A stretch of DNA of 64,000 nucleotides from Kitagawia praeruptora (Eukaryota > Streptophyta > Magnoliopsida > Apiales > Apiaceae). Location: contig CM075351.1 in NCBI GenBank assembly GCA_037693485.1, positions 71,822,001 to 71,886,000 of the forward strand, given 5' to 3'. The translations under genes and the position numbers were made by a program. The notes under the pieces are model-generated. The model had not been told where the DNA came from. It searched no databases and saw nothing but the letters and a program-made list of their open reading frames with translations. Positions 20,956 through 31,500 of this stretch are shown here, piece after piece. Numbering within the stretch: position 1 is the first letter of the stretch; each line of letters opens with the position of its first letter.

Positions 20956-20963
20956 TGACGTCA
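20956..20963. promoter_or_regulatory. TGACGTCA bZIP palindrome (element B)
   Basis: GCTGACGTCATCAG contains a perfect CRE/TGA-type bZIP site. The same palindrome in the same context is in element C at 42116-42123. It lies downstream of pol and near the 3' end of the antisense ORF; its use is unproven. Confidence 0.4.
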
Positions 20964-21274
20964 TCAGTATTGTGTCAGTATCAGGATTGTGAAAATTGTT
21001 TCAGATCCTGACGTTTACTTTGTGTAGTAATCTAATTCTGTGATGTGTTAAGTCTATGCTAGCAAGTTTTAATATTTGCATACTGATAATTTATACATCA
21101 TTCAATAATCAAAAGACAAGTAGATAATAAGATATTGTATTTTCATTAATTGAAAGCATTACATATATGGAAATGAAATACAACATCTTTTTGTCTAACT
21201 TCTACTGATAATTCTATACTTGTCTAATGAAATGAATTCTGAGGTACAGGACAAGGAGCATCTCAAGAAATCCA

Positions 21275-21607
21275 TCAGGGGATTAAACAGCCTCGTCTGC
21301 TCTTGGATTCCTTGTCTGGGCGACTTGAATGAGAGTAGCTAACTAAATGTATAGCATCCCCATCAAGATCAACCTCAGCCTCTCGGCCAAATTCTTCATC
21401 CTCAAGTTTTGAGGAGGTTAGGGGAAGATTGTATCCAACAGATGGATGTTCTAGGAGAAACCTCTGGATATTATCTGAAACTTATTCATCCATGATTAGT
21501 TCGATGAAAAGAGTCGTCTTTTCAAAGAGATGATCAAGAACAGGATGTTCATCGATTGTGAAAAATCTAAAGAATGAGTTTGAATGGAATTTTGGTTTGA
21601 GAAGCAT
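21275..21607 (-). pseudogene. antisense ORF of family-2 Sirevirus, copy B (one stop)
   Basis: Not a recognised family. Reading the minus strand from ATG at 21607, there are 111 codons including TGA at 21277-21275, in one frame, broken only by TAA at 21484-21482 (codon 42). Element C has the same ORF, open where B is stopped. The shared C-terminal core is acidic and reads LEDEEFGREAEVDLDGDA here, against LEDEEFGKESEVDLDGDA in C. Over about 15 codons there I count four synonymous and two conservative (R/K, A/S) differences, which points to past selection on this strand's protein. A TATA box CTATAAAA lies about 60 bases upstream of the ATG. No transmembrane or catalytic motif is visible. It could be a regulatory protein or silencing-related antisense gene. 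Confidence 0.55.
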
Positions 21608-21664
21608 TGTTGAGAAGAAAAGAAATTGAAAGGTTTATGGAGAATGGCATAAGGCATCTGTTTC

Positions 21665-21672
21665 TTTTATAG
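21665..21672 (-). promoter_or_regulatory. TATA box for the antisense ORF (copy B)
   Basis: The plus strand reads TTTTATAG, so the minus strand has CTATAAAA, 58-65 bases upstream of the antisense ATG at 21607. That leaves room for a start site about 30 bases downstream and a short leader. The same octamer and flank (CTTTCTATAAAA) occur in element C at 55931-55938. Confidence 0.5.
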
Positions 21673-21821
21673 AAAGACGTGAGAAGCTAAACAGTCACTT
21701 GGAATGAAGTCAAATTCTAATTATCGCGTGTGACTTTATTTCTTGAAATGTCGAATATATCTAACCAATTGATTTTGTTCAAATTAATTGTTTATTTCTT
21801 TTTCAGATAAAAGGAAAATGC

Positions 21822-21827
21822 CACGTG
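21822..21827. promoter_or_regulatory. G-box (GCCACGTGG) between divergent ORFs, copy B
   Basis: A perfect nine-base palindrome GCCACGTGG lies about 150 bases upstream of the antisense TATA box and 440 bases upstream of the env-like ATG. Element C keeps GCCACGTGA at the same place (56103-56108 core). It suits a shared, possibly bidirectional promoter; inference only. Confidence 0.4.
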
Positions 21828-22264
21828 GAAACTCCATATTAAGTCTCTAGAATTAGGATGATATTGATCAGGATTTCAAGTGTGATCATCAGGATTTGAG
21901 AATTATTATTTTTAAATCACATTGCATTTTGTGATTACTTTGATGGAGGTCACAACAGGAAAATGAAGCTGATCAGTATTGATTTTTTATCGTGATAATA
22001 CCCTGATTTATTTCATGAAAATCAATTTTGGATTTTATTTTCAAAAAAAATCATGGATAACCGCATTTTTCAGGGACTGACACCTGTCAATCTACGTGTC
22101 AACATGGGATAGTGGTCTGAAAGATTTGTGAAATATATTTGTTTTGAAACTCTAATCGTGTAATTGCTTTCTCTAATTTCATATTCTCTAAAGTAAAAAC
22201 ACTCTCGAGTTTTCAAAATCACTAATCCATTTCAAGAATTTTTCAAGTTCTTTTCAGATTACAA

Positions 22265-25200
22265 ATGGCAGCTCAGAGAAGATTACCTAAGTCAGTAGCT
22301 TTCAAGTTTGGTGATTTCGATTTTATGACGAACAATCATGTAGCAGCTATCACCAACAAGGAAGGAGTGTCATCTGATTTTCATCCAATCATGAACTTTC
22401 TGGCATATGGACCATTAAGTTATGCATTGACAGCATCTCCACAAATTAATCAAGCAGCTGTTACACAAGCTTGGGAGAATGCTGAGGTAATTGATTCTAC
22501 TCAGAGTCAATCAGGTAAGATTGTTCTACATTTAGGACAAGACTCATTTGATATTACTGAATCTGTTGTTAATTCAGTACTTCACTTACCTGTTAGTTTG
22601 ATTTATGAGAAAGTACCATCTGATGATGATGTTAGAACTATGTTGTCTGCATTAGGTTATAATGGACCTTTAGATAACATGAGCCAGTTAAGAAGATCTT
22701 ATCTTAGGAAAGAGTGGTCTTTCTTCTTTGATCAATTAGCTAAATGCTTTACTGGTAAATGTAGTTCTTTTGATCAAATTACTTCTGTTACTTCACATAT
22801 TGCTTACAGTTTGCTTTATGACAGAGTAGTTAACATTGGTCATATTATCTTAAGTCAGATGTGTATTAAACTTGGGTTAAGAGATCAAAGCAGGAAAATG
22901 GTTTATTATCATAGATTTATACAATTGTTTATTAACCATTTTATTCCTGATGTTGAAACTAGATTTGGTAGAGAACATTGTGTTTCTTCTTATGTACAGC
23001 AAAAGAGAATTTTCTCTGACATTAAAAAGAAGGACAATGAAAAGATTCTAGATGAAATACCTGAAATTCATTATCCACATCATGTTCAGGTAATTCTTAA
23101 AACTCATCTTCCTACTCTCTACAATTCTTCTTTCTTTTGTGGTGAAATGGCTCAGGAATCTCATATGGAGGAGAACCCACCTGTGTCTACCCAAGTAGCC
23201 CAAAACATTATAGTCTCTGAAACAATTCAAGAACCAAATTTTGATCCACAGCCTATTGTTTCAAAGAAACCAACCTCTGGTGTTTCTCAAAAGACATCAG
23301 TTGTAAGGAAGAGAAAATTTCTTGTGTCAAGTAGTAGTAGTTCTAGTGAAGATGATGATAATATATCTCTTGCTGAGAGAGAAGAATTGAAGGCTGCAAT
23401 TCGACTTTCTAAGCTAGGACAAAGAGATGAAGCACCTAGTCACAGCCATGCTGCAGTTTCTCAAAAGACTGTAGTACTTAAAAAGGGAAAACAGTTACTA
23501 GATACTGTCTCTCAAAAGACTGTGTCTATTGAAAAAGGATCTCATCCCAAGATCACTTCTGTGTCTACACCTCTTGAGTCTTCTCAGGATAAATCTTTTG
23601 CTCACTATACCAGGAGAACAAGGAGAAAGATTCAATTGTCACCTACACACACAGAGTCTAGTCCAACTAATATCATACAGGTCTCTACAAATGAAGCTAC
23701 AATCAAGTCAGCAAATGACCATAGAGATCTGGATATTGATTCTTCATGGGAAACTACATTATCATACAGACTAGCTATGGGACTAATTTCTCTCAGAGTG
23801 AAGTTGTCAAGGCCTGTTCTAGATTTTTTGGTTGAAAGAGTACCAAAACTTTTATTTCCAGATGAATATGGACTTCTACATCAAAGACTTGACTTAATGA
23901 AGATGTATTTCTATGTATCTGTCAGAAGACAATTGGTCAAGAAATTTTGACTCTCGAATCATGTTGCACTTCAATCACTTCATGCATATTTATTTGACAA
24001 GGATATATGTCATTATTGAAGATGCTTCAGCTCAAGGTGAACAACTGGAGGAAGTAGATAGAGGAATGCAGTCAACAAAAGATACTATTGCACCAGTGGT
24101 GGATAGTAGGAAAGATCAGATCACAGTCACTGCAACACAAGAACCATCTAGTCAGAGGTTGGATGACTCAGGAGCTGTGATAGCTGATGTTGAAAGGTCT
24201 TCTGTGATGACTGAAATTGCAAGTGAGAAACCCTATGATATGGGAGGAATAACTTTGACTAGTTTTTTTAAAGATCAAACAAATATTATTCAGTCAGAGT
24301 CTATCCACCTTGAGGGTGAGTCTCAGCAAACAACACTTAAAGACGGTGATGTACTAAATATGGTGTCTAATGAAGTATTACTGAAGACATCAGAGTCTAG
24401 TAAAGAACCTGAAAGTGGTATACTGGAGCTTGTAGTCTCTGGAAGGAAAGAAGATGATTGTAAGGGTTCAGAGATTATAGCAGCTCACTCCTTGGAGAAA
24501 ACCTCAAGCCCCATGCCAAATGAGGAACCCTCTCTCCATGTGAGTTCAGGTATAAAAACTTCTTCTAAACTCTATTTTTCTGTAGGTCATGAGAGCACTT
24601 ATCCAAATTTGAGTGATACACTTGAAAAGATGGATATTGATCCACAATTAGAGCGGCTGGCTCCTGACCAGGCAAAAGGAGAGGTAGAAAGAGTGTTGAC
24701 TTTAGATAGTCAAAGTGAGAATGAGGGTATGGATGATCAACTCCATAGTGAGGGAGAGAAAATTAGGAAATCACCATCGTTTGATTTCTGGGATCAGGTT
24801 TTTCCTGAATCTTGGTCTGATAATCTTGGTATGGATGCTGGTACTTATTCTTTTATCAAGATGTATGAGAAGAATGACTTAGCAAAACACAATTCAAAGC
24901 CAGAAGTTAAAGCTCAGAAGCAAAAAGAAAGGCTTGCAGGAATTATAAACAGAAGAGGTGAAAGGCTAAGACAAACTTCTATACCATCAGTACCAGAAGA
25001 TATTTCTAATGATCCAAGTATTCCTTTGTTTGTACTACCAATATCAGCCAGAATTGAGACATCAACGGTATCTGATCAATCTAAGGAGGCATCAGGATTT
25101 GTCGATGTTAGTACCCAGAATACTGGTGAAGAACAAGATGATCATATTGCAGCTTCAGATCAGAAAGATGAAGATGTTTGTAACTCTAATCGAGTTTTAT

Positions 25201-25592
25201 TACTTGAATATCATTCTACACAGGCAACTTCTTCTACAAGACTTGAATCTGAAGATATTCCAAACACTTCCAACATTGAAGTTAATTATGAAGTTCTACA
25301 AGACATTCAGAAATCTCAAGTTGAAATTCAATCAAGACTTCAAACACTTGAAGATAACCAAGTCACTATTATGGAAAATCAAGTAGTTCTGATGAATCTC
25401 ATTTGTTCTGTTACTGAATCTCTTGGAATTAATGTTGCTGATGTCAAAAAGGGGGAGATAAAGACAATTCAAAGACAACAACAACAACAGACTAAGGGAG
25501 ATAAAAGAAGAACTGGTAGGGGAGATAAAGACAGTGACAGAGGTGAATCTTATCATGGAAGTGATAAAGGAAAAGAAGCATCAAATAGTTGA
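22265..25592 (+). pseudogene. env-like (third) gene of Sirevirus B, stop and frameshift
   Basis: The start ATG 22265 (MAAQRRLPKSVAFKFGDFDF) is shared with C (MVAQRRLPKSVAFKFGDFDF) and follows an acceptor-like TTCTTTTCAG. The N-terminal domain carries LRKEWSFFFD (residues about 147-156), matching LRKEWNFFFD of family 1, so the two families' proteins share a fold despite little other identity. Next come a basic KRK cluster directly before a Ser run and acidic EDDD (near 23310-23355), a long polar acidic region, and a coiled-coil-like C-terminus ending in a charged Gly/Lys/Asp tail. Damage: TGA at 23948-23950 (GGA in C) and a frameshift near 24000-24020, after which the frame runs to TGA 25590-25592. 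No membrane span is apparent. Confidence 0.8.
25446..25458 (+). promoter_or_regulatory. internal polypurine-tract-like motif (element B)
   Basis: AAAAAGGGGGAGA in the context GATGTCAAAAAGGGGGAGATA, within the 3' part of the env-like gene about 300 bases before the LTR. It is identical to the motif in family 1 (10874-10886). The encoded residues DVKKGE are also the only strongly shared residues in this part of the two proteins. Confidence 0.4.
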
Positions 25593-25757
25593 ATTCTTTC
25601 GTCTAAGTACTGGATACTATGTCTATATCTGAAAGAGGAGGTACTTAACTTCATGATTTTTGAATTCATAAATTCTATTCTGATTGTATTATTATATGTT
25701 TTGACATCAACAACTCAGATTTATGCTTCAGATTTTAAAGCATAAATAGGGGGAGAT

Positions 25758-26463
25758 TGTTAGGAATAATTCATGAGTTGTGATGTTAAGAATAGAATTT
25801 TACTTATACTTCTTGTATATCCTGATTTTATAAAGGATTTAGCACTTTGTATAGGAAATATGTGTTAGACAGTTATCTGTAAGGTTTAGTCAGGAATGAA
25901 CAGTGTATCAGAGACTACATGTCAGGAACAGAGAGCAAATCCTGATGAAGGTCTAATACTGATGGTGATCAGATACTGATGCAAGATGAAATCCTGATAT
26001 CAGTCGTGTTACTGATGATGTCATTATGGATGCTACAGAAACTGGCAAGTGCTATAAAACAGGATCTTTGTTTGAGGAACAAGCAAGAAGATATTATGAA
26101 GGGAAGAATTTTCTATTGATGGAAACTATCAACTGGACGGCAGAACATTGTCATGTATAGATTATCTTTCTGTTATTAGTTGATAGGTAGCATTATAAAT
26201 ACTCTCTCTATATCATTGTAAAAAGTGTTAAGTTCGTGAGGTTTGTAATCGTAAGTATACGAGAGTGCAAACAGAGAGAAATTTATTTTGTCAGCAGCTG
26301 CTAAAGGTATTGTACACCTTTGGTAGAGTTTGTATTTGATCTTATTAATACAAACAGAGTTTGATTCATTCGTTTATTCTTGTTCATATAATCAAGCAAA
26401 AATCAGACACGATTAAATAACTTGTATTCAACCCCCCCCTTCTACAAGTTATTCGAGTTAACA
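25758..26463 (+). repeat. 3' LTR of element B (706 bp)
   Basis: It follows the polypurine tract AATAGGGGGAGAT, starts TGTTAGGAATAATTC and ends TATTCGAGTTAACA. A TATA box (TATAAATA) lies at 26194-26201. ATCAGGA/TCCTGAT motifs are dense (25920-26000), and a C-run (ACCCCCCCCT) lies near 26431. It is unlike the LTRs of A and D beyond the ends. The partner LTR is not in the window. Confidence 0.82.
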
Positions 26464-27799
26464 TATATTATGCTATATATAGAGATGTTATCAAGCTGGA
26501 TATATGTACTGGATTAACATTGTTTTGCAGGATTTTTACTTATATTAATTCTGAGCAAAACATAGTATCTCAGCTAGCTGACACTTCACGTTTGCTATAA
26601 CACAGCAACCAGGCAGCAAGCTGGCAGACAGTCCAGAATACAAACAGAGAGTTCGGTACTTAAAAGAATAAATAGAGTAAAAGGGTTGTATGGGCTGTCT
26701 AATATATCTAATATGGTATTATATATATTAGAGCACTCATTTCTTAAAGGAATCTCTTTAGACAACTCACACTTGTTAAAGAAACCTTTTATTATTTTAA
26801 TGCTCCACTAAAGACAACCCATGTGATTTCTTTTCAAGCATGCTCTTATTAATAATAAAACCTTCCATGCTTCTACAACTCCACCATCTGTTGTCTTGTA
26901 GAAAAGTTTCAAAAGAAAACATGTACTCATTATCATATTCATTGTTTTATTCTCTTATCTCTTTCGGTTTTTCTTCAAGAACAAAATGCTTAAACATTCT
27001 CATCTCTCTCTACTCCACTGATTATATTCCTCTGCATTAAGAATCATTATACCTTCAAATGTTAAGACAAACTTGTTATGTGAACGTTAGTAGTGGAATT
27101 AATGGAACAAAACTAAAAACGTGAGAAGTGCTCTTCAAGACCGTTGCAAGTTTGCTCATTAATTTTAGCTCCTTTGCTTCACTATATATTCTTGTGTGTT
27201 TGTTCTTCGCAGGTGAGAGAATCAAGTACCTTCAAGCAACATTCAAGAACACAAGAAAACAACTCTGCTCCCTTTACTTAAAAACGAGCTTTTGTAATAT
27301 ATTATATATATCGAGTTTTTTAGAGAGTTCATCTTGTTGAGTTGTAATTCATTCTATCCATTATATTGCACAACTTGTAAGTTAGTAGTTACTGGATTGT
27401 TGAGTTTGTGGAACAAGGGTTCAAGGAGCATTAGGCTAGAGAAGTTTATACTTGGTTTAGTATAGAACTTAGAGAGCTGTGTTCAAAGAACAAGAGGTTC
27501 CAGCTAGCTGCAGTCAGTAACTGGGTGATAAGGGTAGATATATTATTGTATCTTGTAATTGGATTTCATTGTGATCAATAATATATTCTCTTACCAAGTT
27601 GGTAAGGGACTAGGACATAGACCATAGAAGATTAGGGGTCGAACCTAGCTAAAATTCTTGGTGTTCTTTACATACTGCAATTTATCTTTCTGCATTGCAT
27701 TTCTCAGCTAACTGCTTATTTGTTATTCTGCTGCATCCAGTTGTCTCAGCTAGCTGCTTATTCATTAATCTGTTCCATCCAGCTAGATGCCAGTATAAT
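26464..27799 (+). other. unassigned degraded LTR-like sequence
   Basis: No open frame with a recognisable product is present. The second half has features of a copia-type LTR: GTTGGTAAGGGACTAGGACA followed by a GGTCGAACC block and TTCTTGGTGTTCTTT near 27598-27670. Two imperfect copies of a 43-base unit (TCTCAGCTA(A/G)CTGCTTATT...) lie in tandem at about 27702-27787. If element D is removed, the sequence continues at 40534 into AACACCTATTCACCCC, common near copia LTR ends. It is probably a remnant LTR fused to truncated element C. I could not find its left boundary. Confidence 0.4.
27795..27799. repeat. target site duplication ATAAT (left) of element D
   Basis: ATAAT here is matched by ATAAT at 40529-40533 directly after the other LTR. 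The 5-bp size fits Ty1/copia integrase. Confidence 0.9.
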
Positions 27800-28411
27800 T
27801 GTTAGGTCGAATACACAATATATATAATCAAGTACTGTATGAGTAAATAACAAGAACACACGTTTTAACTCTTAAAACTGTTTGGAATTAATAATTCCTC
27901 TCTCAGTGATGTAAAATATCACAGAGAGCTGCTTAGGTTACAATGAATGATATTCGTTCACAATGGATACCCTTCTAGGGTTAACCTAACTGTATTTATA
28001 AGATATACAGCTACGTACAATCGTTAATTGATTCTCCTAAAATTAAGCTATACAATTGATATCAATTACGATTGCTACACGTCTTCTAAGTCAACTCGAT
28101 CTCTTTGACAGCTATCCAATCTTCAAAGATATCGCTTCCATATTAATATTAAATTAATCTTCAAACTCTGTTGACTTGTAGACGCTTCCAGTAGACAGAC
28201 TTTAGCAAACTCTGTTGCTCTTCTAGCTAACAGTGTTTGCGCTTCCATGTGTTCAGCTAGCAGTGTTTACGCTTTCTTCTGTCAGCGTTTGCGCTTCCAG
28301 CTATCAGCGTATACTCAAACTCTGTTACAACTGCTTTCAACCAACAAGTTAAACTCTTTTTACCTGTAACACTTAAACACTGACATTAAATCACATCAAT
28401 TATATCTAACA
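27800..28411 (-). repeat. 3' LTR of element D (612 bp)
   Basis: On the minus strand it runs from TGTTAGATATAATTG (28411) to TTCGACCTAACA (27800). The TATA box TATAAATA is on the minus strand at 28000-27993. It is identical to the 5' LTR except at 28316, and carries several CAGAGTTT/AAACTCTG octamers. Confidence 0.93.
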
Positions 28412-28424
28412 ATCTCCCCCAACT
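28412..28424 (-). promoter_or_regulatory. 3' polypurine tract of element D
   Basis: The plus strand reads ATCTCCCCCAACT; the minus strand therefore reads AGTTGGGGGAGAT directly before the 3' LTR, as in element A. Confidence 0.8.
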
Positions 28425-28566
28425 TGTTCATTAGAAAAATGTACAAGTTCACAGTAATTGATGATGTCAAAACAAACAAATAAAAACACAGTGTTTAACA
28501 TATAATCAGAGTTTAAACTTGACTTAGCAAAGTCTACAGAAAATTCGAATTACTTACAAATTCTGT

Positions 28567-31500
28567 CTACCTAACCTCCTCAAGATCTGGAGTTGTTCTG
28601 AGATAATCAATCAACAATCTCCTCTCAGCATTTTCAAGTTCAATCTGCATAGCTTCCTTGATCTCTCTTAAATCTGGATCATTCTCATCAGATTGAAAGA
28701 TAGCAGCTCTGAGATCGTAGATCTTGTTTCTTCTCATTTCATTTCCCAACCTGATATACTTCACTTCTTCAGACTTCACATTAAAATCCAGAACAGTAAT
28801 TCCAAGATCAGTCTTCAGCTTTGTAGTCCCCTTTTCCATTTCTATCAGATTCCCATTCCAATCTCTGTACTTCGGAACATACTTGCTGTTGTACTTCATA
28901 TTTCTTCTTGCAAGATTCTGAATCATCTTTTGTCTGAGCACATTTGAAACTGACTGAGCTCTTTGATTTCTTACTCTGAAAAGATACAGAACATATTCTA
29001 GTTCTTCCCAGTATTTTAAATCAATATCATTCTCAGCAATCTTGAACACTGTTCCATCAGCCATGAAATATAGCAGAAAATCCTTCCTTAAACTCTTCTG
29101 ATAGACAAGCTGTACTGACTCCAGTCTGTCTAAACTTTCTTGAGTGACACCACAACCTGGAACAGCCAGTGAAGAAGGATCTCTGGGAACAACATGTTGT
29201 CTTTTATCCCTATGTGAGCCTATGCCTCCTTTGTTGTATCCAATTTTACCAGATAAGGCTCTACCATCAGTGAAATCCATTGGAGTTGTAGCTGCTAGAC
29301 TTGAATCATGAAGAACTCCTTTTCCAAACGTTGATTTCAACTGAGAAGACAATAGTGGTGTGGTCACAACTTGTGCAACAACAGAGATTGTGTCTTCATT
29401 CTTCTGTACAACATGTGTATCAACAGAGGTTGTAACTAACATCTTACTCTTGCTCTCTTCACCCATCACCCCTTTTAACTTCAGCTTGGCATCAAGAGAA
29501 GACTTTCTAATCAACTTTCTTTTATCTTCTTCTTCTTCTTCTTCTTCCTGAATACCAGATAATTTTTCTTTGATCTCAATTCCTTTCATTACAGGCTTTG
29601 AAGGCTTTGAAGCTCTGACAGTTTTCTTCCCTTTCTTGGACTTTTGTGCTTTTAAATGCTCTTTCTGCAACAGCTTTTCTTCAGCTTGTATGTCCTCAAG
29701 TGTAGCTTCAGCATTTTCTTCACGAAAAAGTTTTGCAGCCAATTCTTCATCTGTCTGTGGATTGTCAGTGAATGACAAATCCTTTGGCTTTGAACCAGAA
29801 GTACTCTGAATATTTTTATCTATCACCAAATTTGGCTTTGACCTCGTAGACCTTCCATGTCCATGTCTAGGATTTGCATTTCTTAAACCCTTATCAGCAT
29901 TGGCACCTTCATCTTCCGGATGATCTTTCTTTGACAAAGGTTGAGTTTGCTTACACTTGGTTTTAGCAATTCTCTCCCCCTTTTTGACATCATCACCATC
30001 TTGAATCAGAATTGAGGTGATTAACTCAAGAGAATTTGCAATAGAATCAACCTTCTCAGACAGCAAAAGCTGATTCTTTTCAACATTGCTCAATCTGTCT
30101 TTTAGATTCTCTTGAGATTTGGAAAATTGTTGAAAAAGCTTAGCATTAACTAGCTGAGATTTCTTTTCATGAGTAGCAACCTCTGTTCGAAGATCTACAA
30201 TGGCCTTCTTATTTTCATCAAATCTGTGATTCAAAGACTTGATCTGAATCACTGTGCTTTGGAGACAAGTAAAGATATCAGGATTTGAAATCTTGGAAGA
30301 ATGTGCCTGGAGAAACATAGCTGCCCTACCAGGAGGAAAAATACACTCTGACTTATACCAATCAGCAGTTTGTTGGGTCAAATAATTATCATCAATCTCA
30401 TTAACAGAAGGCCCAGCAAAATCTGGTTTTTCTCCTGTTTTCTGACCATTAGCTTGAGCTTGTGCTTTTTCAACTCCTGTACTCTTGTCTTCAATTGAAT
30501 CACTCATTGACTCATTAGTAGGTGCAACTGAAGCAATGTCTTCATCTTGAGCAGCAACAGGTTCTTGAGCAACCTGTTTTCCTTTATCAACTTGAATATG
30601 CTCTGAAGAAATAGCCTTCTCTGGTTTATCAATCTCCTCACCATGATCAGAAACATGATGAGCATCAGAGTTTAATTCAGTGTGTGATGCAACCTCAGTG
30701 TCTTCAAGAACAACAGTAGGCCCATCAGCAACACCAGTATCAACAGAGTGTGTAACCTCCATGAGTGTTGGAGTAGATGCTTCATTATTAAAAGAAACTG
30801 GAGTTTCATCAAACTCTTCCATTGTAGGCATTTCATCTCTAACAGCTTCATTATCTTGAACTTTAGCAAGTTCTGATTCAGAAATCTTGGCTCCTGATTC
30901 TGTTATAGAAGGTTCTATGATAGCCTCTGTCTCATTAGTAGGAATATCAGTAGAAATTTTCTCTTGAGCCTCATCAACATGCTCATCATCAGAATCAGTA
31001 AGAATGAGCCTCCTCCTCTTTGCTTGAGGCACTGCAATCAGTTCTTCATTTTCACTAGAACTTTCCTCAACTGATGGTGTTGAAGGCCTATTTGCCCTTT
31101 TAATAAATCTTCTGGAATAAACAGCTATAGGAGTTGTCTGTTTAGCCTTGGAATGTTTTGTGTTGAGGGCAGTATGTTTCTTCCTTTTTGGTTTTGATGT
31201 TGGTTGAGGATGTGTAGTAGTGACAGGGTTTGTTGGTTCAGGATTCATTGGTTCAGGTTGTGTTTGTGGTGATGTAGGATTAACAGTGGTTGTTGGTGTT
31301 GGCTCAGGTGATTGTATAGGTTGAGATGGTATGGTTTCAGTACGATCAGTGGCTAAAGATTCAGGCATAGGTTGTGTTTCTGGTTGTTGTGTTTGATGTG
31401 GTTCACGTTGTGGTGATTGAGGATCTTGTGGTTGGTTGACAAAGTTCTGTAAGGCAAGTGGCAATACAAAAGGAGGTATGTCTTTACCAACATCTTTGTT

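Larger units (their letters stand above)
20781..22264. other. pol to env-like spacer of element B, with antisense ORF and promoter-like sites
   Basis: This 1.5-kb spacer holds a bZIP palindrome TGACGTCA (20956-20963), many ATCAGGAT/TCCTGAT motifs also frequent in the B LTR, the antisense ORF (21607 down to 21275), its TATA box (21665-21672), a G-box (21822-21827) and an acceptor-like TTCTTTTCAG (AG 22256-22257) eight bases before the env-like ATG. The whole layout is repeated in element C (41943-42584 plus 55581-56540). Confidence 0.7.
12969..26463 (+). mobile_element. Sirevirus-type Ty1/copia retrotransposon B (family 2), 5' part missing, heavily damaged
   Basis: The pieces in order are: gag 3' part (12969-13482), start of pol (13500-13584), an inserted solo LTR (13585-18540), the rest of pol (18546-20780), a spacer with an antisense ORF, an env-like gene (22265-25592), polypurine tract and 3' LTR (25758-26463). 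It differs from A and D in LTR sequence, spacer content and env-like protein, so it is a separate family. It is the host for insertion A on its left. In-frame stops, a large RT deletion and frameshifts show it is old and dead. Confidence 0.87.

Noticed and set aside
26690..26850. Possible MITE with TTAGAGCACT and AATGCTCC ends
   Set aside because: The ends are not clear inverse complements and no target duplication is visible.
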